Assembly (NCBI RefSeq): GCF_007856155.1
Contig: NZ_CP042266.1
Coordinates: 6,262,001-6,326,000 of the forward strand
DNA: 64,000 nucleotides
Reading direction: 5' to 3'
Source of the DNA: Streptomyces qinzhouensis
Lineage (GTDB): Bacteria > Actinomycetota > Actinomycetes > Streptomycetales > Streptomycetaceae
A model generated the notes under the pieces. It saw only the letters and a list, made by a program, of their open reading frames with translations. It was not told the DNA's origin and made no database searches. Below are positions 1-8,469 of this stretch, piece after piece (position 1 is the first letter of the stretch; each line of letters opens with the position of its first letter). Made by a program: the position numbers and the translations under genes.

Positions 1-176
1 CCGCCGGCGGCCCCGGGGGCCGGACCAGGCTGCCGACCCTCTTCGCCTACGAGGAGGCCTTCCGCTACGGCCAGTTCGGCTACGCGGCGGCGATGGGCTG
101 CGCGATGGTGGCGGTCGTCTCGGTGGTGCTGGCCGTGTTCCTGGTGGGCAGGCTTCGAGGAGGGGACGAGAAGTGA
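1..176 (+). CDS. Sugar ABC transporter permease, MalF type (3' end only)
   Basis: Only the last 57 codons are in the window, read in the frame whose first full codon is base 3 and ending at a TGA at 174-176. The visible protein has a short loop followed by a final hydrophobic helix (AAAMGCAMVAVVSVVLAVFLVG) and a basic tail, GRLRGGDEK. That is the usual end of a MalF-like inner membrane permease. The stop overlaps the GTG of the next permease (GTGA), so the two are translationally coupled. The call rests mostly on the downstream MalG-like permease and lipoprotein. The N-terminal part and the EAA loop lie outside the window. Confidence 0.8.
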   Translation, partial: AGGPGGRTRLPTLFAYEEAFRYGQFGYAAAMGCAMVAVVSVVLAVFLVGRLRGGDEK

Positions 177-1042
177 CCCGTACGACCACGGCGACACCGC
201 CGCGGACCCGTGACCGGCGCCGGGCGCTCGGCCGCGCGGGCCAGTACCTCGCCCTCGCCGCCTATCTGCTCTTCCTCGCGCTGCCGTTCCTGTGGCTGCT
301 CTCCACCGCCGTGAAACCGGCGAAGGAGCTGAGCTCCCTCCGTCCGGCGTGGATTCCGGACGAGCCGACACTGGAGAACTTCCGGCAGGCCTTCGACGAG
401 CATCCGCTGCTGCGGGCCGCCGGGAACAGCCTGCTGGTGGCGGTGGCCGCGGCGGTGATCGCGGTACTGATCGCGACCCCGGCGGCCTATGTCATCGCCC
501 GCACCCGCGGCAGGCTCGCCACCGCGGCGACGGGCTGGGTCGTGGTCAGCCAGGCCTTTCCCTTCGTCCTGCTGATCATTCCGCTGTTCCTGGTGCTGAA
601 GAACCTGCGGATGATCAACACGCTCTGGGGTCTTGTGCTGGTGTACGTGGTGTGGGCGCTGCCGTTCGCGCTCTGGATGCTCGCCGGGTACGTCCGGGCG
701 GTACCGCGCGAACTGGAGGAGGCGGCCGCCGTCGACGGCGCGGGACGACTGCGGACCCTGGTGTCGGTGACCGCGCCCCTGCTGGCGCCGGGCATCGTCG
801 TCACCGCGATGTTCGCGTTCATCATCGCCTGGAACGAGTTCTTCTTCGCGCTGGTACTGCTCAAATCGCCGGAGAAACAGACCCTGCCGGTGGTGCTGAC
901 GCATTTCATCGGCGCGGAGGGCGCGGCCGACCTCGGCCCGCTCGCGGCGGCCGCGTTCCTCGCGACCTTGCCATCGCTGGTGATCTTCGCGCTGATCCAG
1001 CGGCGGATCACCGGCGGAGCGCTGGCGGGGGCGGTGAAGTGA
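173..1042 (+). CDS. Carbohydrate ABC transporter permease, MalG type
   Basis: A 289-residue inner membrane permease of binding-protein-dependent sugar importers, of the usual length. It has a basic N-terminus, a first membrane helix at about residues 25-45 (YLALAAYLLFLALPFLWLL) and several further helices. The cytoplasmic EAA loop, LEEAAAVDGAGRLRTLVSV, lies at about residues 180-200 and docks on the ATPase. The GTG start overlaps the previous stop by 4 nt, and the stop TGA shares its A with the ATG of the lipoprotein gene, so the three genes form one operon. No ATPase gene is seen here. In Streptomyces such importers often share the ATPase MsiK (family knowledge), which would explain this. 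The sugar is not identifiable. Confidence 0.93.
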   Translation: MTRTTTATPPRTRDRRRALGRAGQYLALAAYLLFLALPFLWLLSTAVKPAKELSSLRPAWIPDEPTLENFRQAFDEHPLLRAAGNSLLVAVAAAVIAVLIATPAAYVIARTRGRLATAATGWVVVSQAFPFVLLIIPLFLVLKNLRMINTLWGLVLVYVVWALPFALWMLAGYVRAVPRELEEAAAVDGAGRLRTLVSVTAPLLAPGIVVTAMFAFIIAWNEFFFALVLLKSPEKQTLPVVLTHFIGAEGAADLGPLAAAAFLATLPSLVIFALIQRRITGGALAGAVK

Positions 1043-2355
1043 TGGGCCCGGCCGGTGTCCGTACCCGTACCGCCGCCGCCGTACTGGCGCTGCTGCTGAC
1101 CCTGACGACCGCCGCCTGCTCCACGGCCGGCGAGGACGCCGGGGACGGGGTGATCCGCCTCCGCTTCCTCTCCCTGGCCTGGCAGAAGGAGTCCGTCGAC
1201 GCCAACAAGGCCCTGGTGAAGGAGTGGAACGCGGCCCACCCCGGCGTACGGGTCGAGTACGTCCAGGGCAGTTGGAACAGCGTCCACGACCAACTGCTGA
1301 CATCCTTCGAGGGCGGCGAGGCCCCCGATGTCATCCACGACGCCTCCGACGATCTCGCCGACTTCGCCTACGGCGGCTACCTCGCGGATCTGCGCACACT
1401 GCTGCCGGAACGGCTGACCGCCGACATCCCGGCCGAGAGCTGGCGGACGACGACCTTCGGCGACGGGGTGTACGGCGTGCCCTTCCTCCAGGAGCCGAAG
1501 GTGCTGATCGCCAACCGGAAGCTCGTCGAATCGTCGGGGATCCGGCTGCCGACCGCCGAGCGGCCGTGGACCTGGGAGGAGTTCCGGGAGGTCGCCCGGG
1601 AGCTGACCCGGACGATGGGGAAGGGGCGGTACGCCGTCGCCTGGCCGCTGAAGGAACCGGTCGCCACCACCCTCAACCTCGGACTCTCGGGAGGCGGGAA
1701 ACTCTTCCACCGGGACGCCGACGGCAAGGCGCGGATCCGCTTCGGCGACGGTGACGCCGTGGTGCCGGACGTCATCCGCGACCAGGTCAACGAGGACCGT
1801 ACGGCGTCCCGGACGATTCTCGGCTCCGGCGGCTCCGACGCCCTGCCCGGATTCTTCGGCGGCAAGTACGCGATGGTTCCGCTCGGCTTCTCGTACCGTC
1901 AGCAGATCGCCCAGCAGGCGCCCGACGGTTTCGAGTGGACGGTGCTGCCGATGCCGGTCGGCCCCGGCGGCGCGGTGCAGGGCGTCAGCCCGCAGACGCT
2001 GTCCATCGCCGAGGACACCCGCCATAAACCGGAAGCGGCCGCGTTCATCGACTTCATGCTGCGGCCCGCGAACATGGTCCGGCTCGCGAAGGGCGACTGG
2101 ATGCTGCCGACGGGCACCGCGGCCCTCGCCGATCCGGCCCTGCGCGCCGAGAAGGACGGCTGGTCCGTGGGTACGGCCCTGGCCCGGGGGCTGCGCCCGG
2201 CGCCGGCCCAGTCCGTACGCGGCTACCCGGAGTGGAAGGACAAGGTGGCCACCCCCGCGTTCCAGGAGTACTACAGCGGGGCGATCGGCGAACGCGAACT
2301 GAAGCACCGCCTGGAACGCGACGGCAACCTGGTCCTGGCGCGCTATCAGCGCTAG
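1042..2355 (+). CDS. Extracellular sugar-binding lipoprotein of the ABC importer
   Basis: A 437-residue secreted lipoprotein. The N-terminus has arginines, a hydrophobic stretch AAAVLALLLTLTTAAC and a lipobox ending at Cys27 (LTTAAC), so it is probably anchored outside the membrane. The rest fits extracellular solute-binding protein family 1: VEYVQGSWNSVHDQLLTSF, then EAPDVIHDA, the typical pattern after the first beta-alpha unit. The ATG overlaps the permease stop, so it is the last gene of the importer operon. A hairpin follows at 2499-2528. The ligand cannot be predicted. A longer reading upstream in the same frame runs through the permease and is a shadow. Confidence 0.93.
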   Translation: MGPAGVRTRTAAAVLALLLTLTTAACSTAGEDAGDGVIRLRFLSLAWQKESVDANKALVKEWNAAHPGVRVEYVQGSWNSVHDQLLTSFEGGEAPDVIHDASDDLADFAYGGYLADLRTLLPERLTADIPAESWRTTTFGDGVYGVPFLQEPKVLIANRKLVESSGIRLPTAERPWTWEEFREVARELTRTMGKGRYAVAWPLKEPVATTLNLGLSGGGKLFHRDADGKARIRFGDGDAVVPDVIRDQVNEDRTASRTILGSGGSDALPGFFGGKYAMVPLGFSYRQQIAQQAPDGFEWTVLPMPVGPGGAVQGVSPQTLSIAEDTRHKPEAAAFIDFMLRPANMVRLAKGDWMLPTGTAALADPALRAEKDGWSVGTALARGLRPAPAQSVRGYPEWKDKVATPAFQEYYSGAIGERELKHRLERDGNLVLARYQR

Positions 2356-2454
2356 CGCTGCCCGGTGGAGACCTCTTCCCCGTGCGGGGCGGTGGATTGG
2401 GGGCGCGGCCTTGCCACGCCCGGTGCCGGGGGGCGTTGTCGGCCTCGGGCCGAC

Positions 2455-2485
2455 TGTGGCTTGTCGCGCAGTTCCCCGCGCCCCT
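2455..2485. repeat. Streptomyces-type short intergenic repeat
   Basis: The stretch TTGTCGCGCAGTTCCCCGCG followed by CCCCT lies between the importer operon and the convergent MMPL gene. Its reverse complement, GGGGCGCGGGGAACTGCGCG, is a sequence I recognise as very common between genes in Streptomyces genomes. Only one copy is in this window, so its repetitive nature is from knowledge, not seen here. Confidence 0.5.
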
Positions 2486-2498
2486 GACGGGACGCACC

Positions 2499-2528
2499 CG
2501 CACCGGGACGGGCACCCGCCCCGGTGCG
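2499..2528. terminator. Hairpin between convergent genes
   Basis: CGCACCGGGACGGG (2499-2512) pairs with CCCGCCCCGGTGCG (2515-2528) with one wobble, giving a stem of about 13 bp and a tiny loop. It lies 7 bases from the stop of the minus-strand MMPL gene and 140 bases after the importer lipoprotein, so it probably serves as a bidirectional terminator. There is no T-run, as is usual in Streptomyces. Confidence 0.55.
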
Positions 2529-2535
2529 AGCGGTG

Positions 2536-4854
2536 CTACACCCGCACCGGCACCCCGCGGTCGCCGTCCGGCTCCGGCTCCGCGCCCAGCGGCTCCGCGT
2601 CCTGGGGCTCGTCGTGGGTCAGGTCCGGGAGCCAGTGGAGCCAGCGCGGGAAGTACCAGTTGCGCTCGCCCAGCAGGGCCATCACCGCGGGGAGCAGTAC
2701 GCCCCGGATCACGGTCGCGTCGATCAGGACCGCCGCGGCCAGGCCCACGCCCATCTGCTTCATCGACTGCATCGACAGGGTGCCGAAGATCGCGAAGACG
2801 GCGACCATGATGACGGCGGCGCTGGTGACCACGCCCGCCGTGGTCACGACCCCGTGGGTGATCGCCTCATCGGTGCTCCGGCCGCGGACCTTCGCCTCCC
2901 GGATCCGGGAGACCACGAAGACGTGGTAGTCCATCGACAGACCGAAGAGGATCACGAAGAGGAACAGCGGCAGCCAGGCGACGACCGCGCCCACGCCCTC
3001 CGCGCCCACCAGGGAGGCGCCCCAGCCGTGCTGGAAGACGATGGTGAGGATGCCGTACGCGGCGGCCACGGAGAGCAGGTTGAGCAGGACCGAGGTGATC
3101 GCGATGGTCACCGAGCGGAACGACAGCAGCATCAGGACGAAGGCGAAGACCACGACGAAGCCGAAGACCGGGGCCACCGACGCGGTGATCTGGTCGGTGA
3201 AGTCCTTCGACCCGGCGACCTGGCCGGTGATCGGCGCGTCCACATCGGAGAGGGAGCCGAAGGCCGCGGGCCTGACCTTGTCACGCAGCAGATCCAGGCT
3301 CTTCTCGGCCCGCTCCTGGTCGGAGCCGCCGATCAGCGGGACCGAGATGAAGGCGACGTTCTCGTCGGCGTGCACCGTGACCTCGACCGGGCCCTCGGAG
3401 GCGCCCGAGGACACCGCCTCCTTGCTGAAGCGGTCGATCGCGGACTTGACCGCCGCCCCGTCGATATCGCCGGCGCGGACCACGACCGCCGCCGGCTCCG
3501 CGCCGCCGGGGAACGCCTCGTTGAGCCGCTCGTACGTCGCCACGATCGGCATCGACGAGCCGAACTCCTGGTCCAGCTTGAGCTCCTGGGTCTTCATTCC
3601 GAGCGCCGGCAGGGCGATCGCCGCCAGTACACCGGTCGCGACCACCAGGGAGGCCACCGGACGCCGCAGGACCCGGCCGAGGACCGCCCGCCAGAACCGG
3701 CTCTCCCCGTTGCCCTTCTTCAGCTTGGCGAGGAACGGCAGCCGGCCCTTCTCCACCCGGTCGCCGAGGAGCGACAGCAGCGCGGGAAGCACGGTCACCG
3801 AACCGACCATGGCGACGGCGACCACGATCAGCGACGCCAGGCCCATCGACTCGAAATCGCCGACCCCGGTGAACAGCATGCCCGCCATGGCGATGCAGAC
3901 CGTCACACCCGAGACCACCACGGCCCGGCCGCTGGTCGCCGCCGCGATCCGGATCGCGGTCTCCTTGTCCCGGCCGGCCGCCCGCTCCTCGCGTTCGCGC
4001 CGCAGATAGAACAGGCAGTAGTCCACCCCGACCGCGAGACCGACCAGCAGCATCACCGAGTTCGCCGTATCGGACATCGGGATCACATGGCTGACCAGGC
4101 CCATCAGACCCATCGTGGCCATGATCGCGGTGATCGCCAGGACCACCGGGATCAGCGCCGCCACCAGGGCGCCGAACGCGATCAGCAGAATGCCGAGGGC
4201 GACCGGTACGGCGGAGTACTCCGCCTGCTTGAAGTCGTCGCCGAACGCCTTGTCGAACGTGCGGTTCATGCTGGCGGCGCCGATCTGTTCGATCCGCAGC
4301 GACTCGTGCTGTTCCTGCACCTTCGCCACGGCCTTCAGCAGCGGCTCAACGCGGTCACCGGCGGTTTCCGGGTCCCCGCGGACATCGAACTGGACGAGGG
4401 CGCTGCGGCCGTCCTTGGAGATCGCGCCACTGGAGTACGGGGAGACGGGCTCGGTCGCCTCACCGGTCGCGGCCACCGCCTTCATCACCGCGTCCACGGC
4501 GGCCCGGAACTCCGGGGCCTTCGCCGCCGGGCCCCCCGCGTCCCGGGCCGATATCAGCACCCGCTCGGTCGCCGGGTCCTCGATACCCGCCTCGTCGATG
4601 ATCCTCGCGGCCTGGGAGGTCTCCCCCTTGAGCTGGTCGGTCGGCTTCAGCTTCTCCTGCCCGACCGCCGATCCGGCGAACATCGTCACCACGACGAACA
4701 GCACCCAGACGCCCACCGCCGCCCAGCGGTGGCGGGCGCTCCAGCTCCCCGCCCGCGCGGCCAGACCGCGCGGCCCGGCGTGTGCGGGGCGCGCTCTTCC
4801 CGCCGCCCCCGTGTTTCCTGTCAGACCCATGACCGACCGTGCCCTCTCCGGCAT
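2536..4854 (-). CDS. MMPL-family RND transporter
   Basis: A 772-residue integral membrane protein of the MMPL/RND superfamily, which exports lipids or drugs using the proton gradient. It has the duplicated layout: a first membrane helix (about residues 38-58), a large outer loop, a helix bundle with GVDYCLFYLRRE at about residue 275, then a second outer loop and bundle with the family motif GLSMDYHVFVVSRIREA at about residue 640. The C-terminal tail is acidic and charged. Start at the ATG at 4854; an in-frame ATG at 4830 (MGLTGNTG) is an alternative. It is monocistronic, convergent with the sugar importer and divergent from the DUF1697 gene. The substrate is unknown. Confidence 0.93.
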   Translation of the reverse strand: MPERARSVMGLTGNTGAAGRARPAHAGPRGLAARAGSWSARHRWAAVGVWVLFVVVTMFAGSAVGQEKLKPTDQLKGETSQAARIIDEAGIEDPATERVLISARDAGGPAAKAPEFRAAVDAVMKAVAATGEATEPVSPYSSGAISKDGRSALVQFDVRGDPETAGDRVEPLLKAVAKVQEQHESLRIEQIGAASMNRTFDKAFGDDFKQAEYSAVPVALGILLIAFGALVAALIPVVLAITAIMATMGLMGLVSHVIPMSDTANSVMLLVGLAVGVDYCLFYLRREREERAAGRDKETAIRIAAATSGRAVVVSGVTVCIAMAGMLFTGVGDFESMGLASLIVVAVAMVGSVTVLPALLSLLGDRVEKGRLPFLAKLKKGNGESRFWRAVLGRVLRRPVASLVVATGVLAAIALPALGMKTQELKLDQEFGSSMPIVATYERLNEAFPGGAEPAAVVVRAGDIDGAAVKSAIDRFSKEAVSSGASEGPVEVTVHADENVAFISVPLIGGSDQERAEKSLDLLRDKVRPAAFGSLSDVDAPITGQVAGSKDFTDQITASVAPVFGFVVVFAFVLMLLSFRSVTIAITSVLLNLLSVAAAYGILTIVFQHGWGASLVGAEGVGAVVAWLPLFLFVILFGLSMDYHVFVVSRIREAKVRGRSTDEAITHGVVTTAGVVTSAAVIMVAVFAIFGTLSMQSMKQMGVGLAAAVLIDATVIRGVLLPAVMALLGERNWYFPRWLHWLPDLTHDEPQDAEPLGAEPEPDGDRGVPVRV

Positions 4855-5049
4855 AACGTCGGCTCCGCGCCGACGACTTCACGTCTCGGAACACGACGCT
4901 AGGGGCGGCGGCGGGCCGTCGGATCCGCCTCACCGGTGAGCCGGGAGGGCCCGCTCTCATCCATCGGTACCGGTCGGGCCCCCGAGCCGGAGACTGATGG
5001 CCCCTTACACCTATCGGGTCTGTCAGTGGGGCGATCTATGGTGAGGCGT

Positions 5050-5595
5050 ATGAGTACCGGATACGCGGCACTGCTACGAGGGATCAACGTCGGAGGGCAT
5101 CGCAAAGTGCCCATGGCCGAGCTGCGCGCGGTGCTCGAAGGGCTCGGGCACGGCGGGGTCGCCACCTATCTCCAGAGCGGTAACGCCGTCTTCACCAGCG
5201 ACGCCACCGACGAGGACGCTCTCGCCCGCGCCCTGGAGCAGGCGATGGAACAGCATTTCGGCTTTACCGTCGACTGTCTGGTGCGCGGTGCCGGATATCT
5301 GCGGGCGGTCGTCGACGACTGCCCCTTCCCGGCCGCGGAGCTGGAAGCGAAGCAGCTCCATGTCACCTACTTCTCGGCGCCCGTGACCGCCGAGCGGTTC
5401 GCCGCCGTCGACCGCGGCGCCCATGCGCCCGAGGACTTCCGGACCGGCGACCGGGCCCTGTATCTCTATGCCCCCCAAGGGCTCGGCCGCTCCAAGCTCG
5501 CCGACGCCCTGGCCCGGCCCGCTGTCACCAGGGGCCTCGTCGCCACCACCCGTAACTGGAACACCGTGGTGAAGCTCGCCGAGCTGACCGGCTGA
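5050..5595 (+). CDS. DUF1697 domain-containing protein
   Basis: A 181-residue soluble protein with the hallmark N-terminus of DUF1697, YAALLRGINVGG at residues 4-15, followed by PMAELRAVLEGLG and TYLQSGNAVF. Length matches the family (about 180). The biochemical role of the family is not established. The start is the ATG at 5050 (MSTGYAALLRG); the reading frame stays open upstream to 4936, but that part (MSREGPLSSIG) lacks family similarity and overlaps the likely promoter region. It stands alone, divergent from the MMPL gene. Confidence 0.85.
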   Translation: MSTGYAALLRGINVGGHRKVPMAELRAVLEGLGHGGVATYLQSGNAVFTSDATDEDALARALEQAMEQHFGFTVDCLVRGAGYLRAVVDDCPFPAAELEAKQLHVTYFSAPVTAERFAAVDRGAHAPEDFRTGDRALYLYAPQGLGRSKLADALARPAVTRGLVATTRNWNTVVKLAELTG

Positions 5596-5607
5596 GGACC
5601 CGGGAGT

Positions 5608-5802
5608 TCAGTGGTGGCGGCGGGAGTCCCGGCGGAGACTGAAACCGCCCGGGAGACGCACCGAGGCGCTGCGCCCGCCGCCGCTGTGCCGGGTGACATG
5701 CGCCCGCCGGCCGCCCAGCGACCAGGACCAGCCGTGGGAGCTGACGGTGACGTGCAGCAGCTTCGGGATCACGGTGATCCGCTTGTGGTAGTTGAACGGC
5801 AT
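5608..5802 (-). CDS. Small DUF4236-like protein
   Basis: A 64-residue basic protein, MPFNYHKRITVIPKLLHVTV... with SSHGWSWSLGGRRAHVTRH in the middle. The pattern (M-x-F-x-x-R/K-K-x-I near the start, then a S-x-x-G/S-W/V-S-x-S-x-G-G segment) resembles the short DUF4236 proteins of actinomycetes. An AAGGAG ribosome site stands 7 bases before the ATG. It converges on DUF1697 with only 12 bases between stops. Function unknown; the family assignment is by eye. Confidence 0.6.
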   Translation of the reverse strand: MPFNYHKRITVIPKLLHVTVSSHGWSWSLGGRRAHVTRHSGGGRSASVRLPGGFSLRRDSRRHH

Positions 5803-5949
5803 CTCGGGACTCCTTCACCGGGGGCGAGGCTTCCATGGTGCGGCATCCGCACCCGGTGCCCGTCACCGGTCCGCCACGATCCTGTCACCACCGGCCCGCG
5901 GGACCGGCCGGGCCGACCCCGAGACGGCCTCGGGGTCCGGGCCCGTGGA

Positions 5950-6729
5950 TCAGGCGGTAACCCCGAGACGTCCGAGCGCCGCCGGAGCGGCCTCCGCCGG
6001 GCGTACGGCCTGCTCGTACCGCTCGACGATCAGTTCGGCCAGCTCCGGGCAGGGGCCCAGGACGTCCGCGAGGACATCCGCGGCACGGGCGCCGTCGGCG
6101 ATCCGGTCCGGCAGTCTGCCGGGGGCGATCACATACGGGGCGACGGCCACCCGGGCGCAGCCGTCGGCTCGCAGCAGGCGTACGGCGTCCTCCGTACGCG
6201 GAAGGGATGCGGAGGCGAACGCAGGCCGCACGGAGCACCAACCGGTGCGCCTCAGCTCCCGCGCCATGGCTGCGATCGCTGCGATCGCCTCCGGGTCTGT
6301 GGAGCCCGCCGAGGCCAGGACCAGCCCCGTCGAGCGTCGTGCGGCGAGGGTCCGGCCGGCCCCCGCCTCGTACAGCCGCCGCCCGACCGCCGCGGTCAGC
6401 AGCGGCGACGGGCCCAGGACCGCCGCCTGCCGGATCCGCAGCCCGGGCAGTGCGGCCGCCGAATCGGCCAGTACGGCGGGGAGGTCGGACTTGGCGTGGA
6501 AGGCCCGGGTCAGCAGCAGCGGCAGCGCCACCACACCGGCCTTCGGGTCCTCGGCGGCCACGCGCTCCAGCACCCGCGGTACCGAGGGCGCGTCGAAGTC
6601 GAGGAACCCCGTCTCCACGCGCAGCCCGGGCCGCAGCGACCGTACCCGGCGCACCAGGGCGTGAACGGTCGCGGCGTGCCGCGGATCGCGACTGCCGTGG
6701 GCGACGACGAGGAGACGGGGTCGGGACAT
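5950..6729 (-). CDS. Sirohydrochlorin chelatase (CbiX/SirB type)
   Basis: A 259-residue class II chelatase that inserts iron (or cobalt) into sirohydrochlorin. The N-terminal motif LLVVAHGSRDPRHAATV carries the metal-binding His at residue 10, and VVALPLLLTRAFHAKSDLP follows at about residues 85-105, as in CbiX. A second, weaker repeat of the fold occupies the C-terminal half (LASAGSTDPEA, then VAPYVIAPGRLPDRI). It is the last gene of the sulfur operon, 9 bases after the ABC permease. In this context the product is probably siroheme for the sulfite reductase encoded at the head of the operon (inference), so ferrochelation is more likely than cobaltochelation. Confidence 0.88.
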   Translation of the reverse strand: MSRPRLLVVAHGSRDPRHAATVHALVRRVRSLRPGLRVETGFLDFDAPSVPRVLERVAAEDPKAGVVALPLLLTRAFHAKSDLPAVLADSAAALPGLRIRQAAVLGPSPLLTAAVGRRLYEAGAGRTLAARRSTGLVLASAGSTDPEAIAAIAAMARELRRTGWCSVRPAFASASLPRTEDAVRLLRADGCARVAVAPYVIAPGRLPDRIADGARAADVLADVLGPCPELAELIVERYEQAVRPAEAAPAALGRLGVTA

Positions 6730-6738
6730 GTCGGTGGC

Positions 6739-7644
6739 TCAGTTCTTGACGAGGAGACCGCGGCCCCGCAGGACCGCCCGCTCCAGCGGGCTGAAGACCA
6801 GGAGGTCGATGGCGATACCGACGACGAGGATCAGCAGGATCGCCAGGAACACCCCGGGCATGTCCGAGTTGTTGCGGCCGTTCTCCAGCAACTGGCCGAG
6901 CCCGAGGCCGAGGTCCGGCGACGAGGCGATGATCTCCGCCGCCATCAGGGACCGCCAGGCGAAGGCCCAGCCCTGCTTGAGCCCCGCCACATAGCCCGGC
7001 AGGGCGGCCGGCATCACGATGTACCAGGTGCCCTTGAGACCGGTGGCGCCCAGGGTGCGGCCGGCCCGCAGGAACAGCGGCGGGACCTGGTCCACTCCGG
7101 ACACCAGCCCGTTGGCGATGGACGGGACCGCGCCGAGCAGGATCACCGCGTACATCATCTGGTTGTTCAGCCCCAGCCAGATCACGGCCGGCGGCACCCA
7201 GGCCACCGACGGCAGTGACTGGAGACCGGAGAGGATCGGTCCGATCGCGGCCCGGACGAACTTCACCCGGGCGACCAGCAGACCCAGCGGGGTACCGATG
7301 GCCAGCGCCAGCAGGAAGCCCGAGAAGCCGCGGGACACACTCGTCCAGACGACCTCCAGCAGGGTGCCCTGCAACCACAGGTCGGACACGCTGTCCCAGA
7401 CCGCGGACGGCGCGGGCAGACTGCCCTCGTCGGTCACCTCGGCCCACACCAGCACCTGCCAGACCGCGATCACCAGCGCCACCGCGGTCAGCGGCGGCAC
7501 CACCTTGGTCAGCAGGACCTCGCGCAGCGACGCCCGCCCGGTCTCCACGGTCTCCAGGGCGTCGAGCCCCGCGGCGAGATCGTGCGTTCCCCCGTTGCCC
7601 CCGGCCCGTTCCTTTGCCGGGGACGGCGTCTCAGTTCTGACCAT
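6739..7644 (-). CDS. ssuC: ABC transporter permease, sulfonate/taurine (SsuC) type
   Basis: A 301-residue inner membrane permease. After a polar N-terminus of about 50 residues it has a helix PLTAVALVIAVWQVLVWAEV, then further helices and the signature loop AGRTLGATGLKGTWYIVMPA in place of the EAA motif, typical of the SsuC/TauC/NrtB family. The start is the ATG at 7644 (MVRTETPSP), which overlaps the end of the ATPase gene by 14 nt. An open reading frame extends upstream to 7812 but lies inside the ATPase gene. It works with the ATPase and lipoprotein that precede it. The symbol follows the family; the substrate could be a sulfonate or sulfate-like anion. Confidence 0.85.
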   Translation of the reverse strand: MVRTETPSPAKERAGGNGGTHDLAAGLDALETVETGRASLREVLLTKVVPPLTAVALVIAVWQVLVWAEVTDEGSLPAPSAVWDSVSDLWLQGTLLEVVWTSVSRGFSGFLLALAIGTPLGLLVARVKFVRAAIGPILSGLQSLPSVAWVPPAVIWLGLNNQMMYAVILLGAVPSIANGLVSGVDQVPPLFLRAGRTLGATGLKGTWYIVMPAALPGYVAGLKQGWAFAWRSLMAAEIIASSPDLGLGLGQLLENGRNNSDMPGVFLAILLILVVGIAIDLLVFSPLERAVLRGRGLLVKN

Positions 7645-8437
7645 GTCGGCGGATCTCCCCCCGCAGTTCCTCGGTGATCTCGACGGACAGTTCGGCCACG
7701 GCCGTGTCCTCGATACGGCGCGGCTGTTCGATGCCGACCGCCCACTCCCGGGCGATCCGCCCCGGACGCGACGACAGCAGCACCACCCGCTCGGCCAGCC
7801 GTACGGCCTCACGGACGTTGTGGGTGACGAAGAGCACCGACACCCGGGTCTCCCGCCAGATCCGGGTCAGCTCCTCGTGGAGCACATCCCGGGTGATGGC
7901 GTCCAGCGCCGCGAACGGCTCGTCCATCAGCAGCAGCTGACTGTCCTGGGCCAGCGCCCTGGCCAGCGCCACCCGCTGCCGCATACCGCCCGACAGTTCG
8001 TGCACCCGCTTGCCGTAGGCGCCCGACAGCCGTACCAGCTCCAGCAGCCGCTCCGCCTCGGCGCGGCGTTCCGCCTTGGCGACCCCCCGCAGCCGCAGCG
8101 CCAGCTCGATGTTCTTGCCCGCGGTCAGCCATGGGAACAGGGCATGTTCCTGGAACATCAGCGCGGGCCGTCCGCCGGGGGTCTCGATCGCCCCGGCGCT
8201 GGGCGCGTCGAGCCCCGCCACCAGATTGAGCAGGGTCGACTTACCGCAGCCCGACGCCCCCAGGAGGGTGACGAACTCGCCCGGGGCGACATCCAGGGAG
8301 ATGTCGTCGAGGACGAGTTGCCGTCCCCCGCGCGTCGCGAAGGACTTCGAGACGTGCTCGATACGGGCCGCGTAGCCGGCCGGGTCCGCCCCGGCACCGG
8401 CCGTCGTCCGGTCCTTGGTCACCGTGGTACTGGCCAT
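7631..8437 (-). CDS. ssuB: ABC transporter ATP-binding protein, SsuB type
   Basis: A 268-residue ATPase with all the motifs: Walker A GASGCGKST at about residue 60, the ABC signature LSGGMRQRVALARAL at about residue 155, Walker B LLLMDEPFAALDA, and the switch histidine in VLFVTHNVREAV. It is of the nitrate/sulfonate/taurine family. The ATG at 8437 has a perfect AGGAGGTGA ribosome site upstream. Genes before and after are the binding lipoprotein and the permease. No sulfonate monooxygenase gene (ssuD) is present nearby, so the transported sulfur compound is uncertain. Confidence 0.9.
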   Translation of the reverse strand: MASTTVTKDRTTAGAGADPAGYAARIEHVSKSFATRGGRQLVLDDISLDVAPGEFVTLLGASGCGKSTLLNLVAGLDAPSAGAIETPGGRPALMFQEHALFPWLTAGKNIELALRLRGVAKAERRAEAERLLELVRLSGAYGKRVHELSGGMRQRVALARALAQDSQLLLMDEPFAALDAITRDVLHEELTRIWRETRVSVLFVTHNVREAVRLAERVVLLSSRPGRIAREWAVGIEQPRRIEDTAVAELSVEITEELRGEIRRHGQN

Positions 8438-8469
8438 GGTCGTCACCTCCTGGGAACGTACGTACGGCT

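Noticed and set aside
2524..4902. Plus-strand frame of 792 codons opposite the MMPL gene
   Set aside because: His/Asp/Arg-rich low-complexity antisense reading with no domain pattern; the minus strand has a complete MMPL protein.
5611..7218. Long plus-strand open frame (535 codons) opposite the chelatase and ssuC genes
   Set aside because: Composition is Arg/Gly/Gln-rich and follows third-position bias of the genes on the other strand; it is a shadow of high G+C coding DNA.
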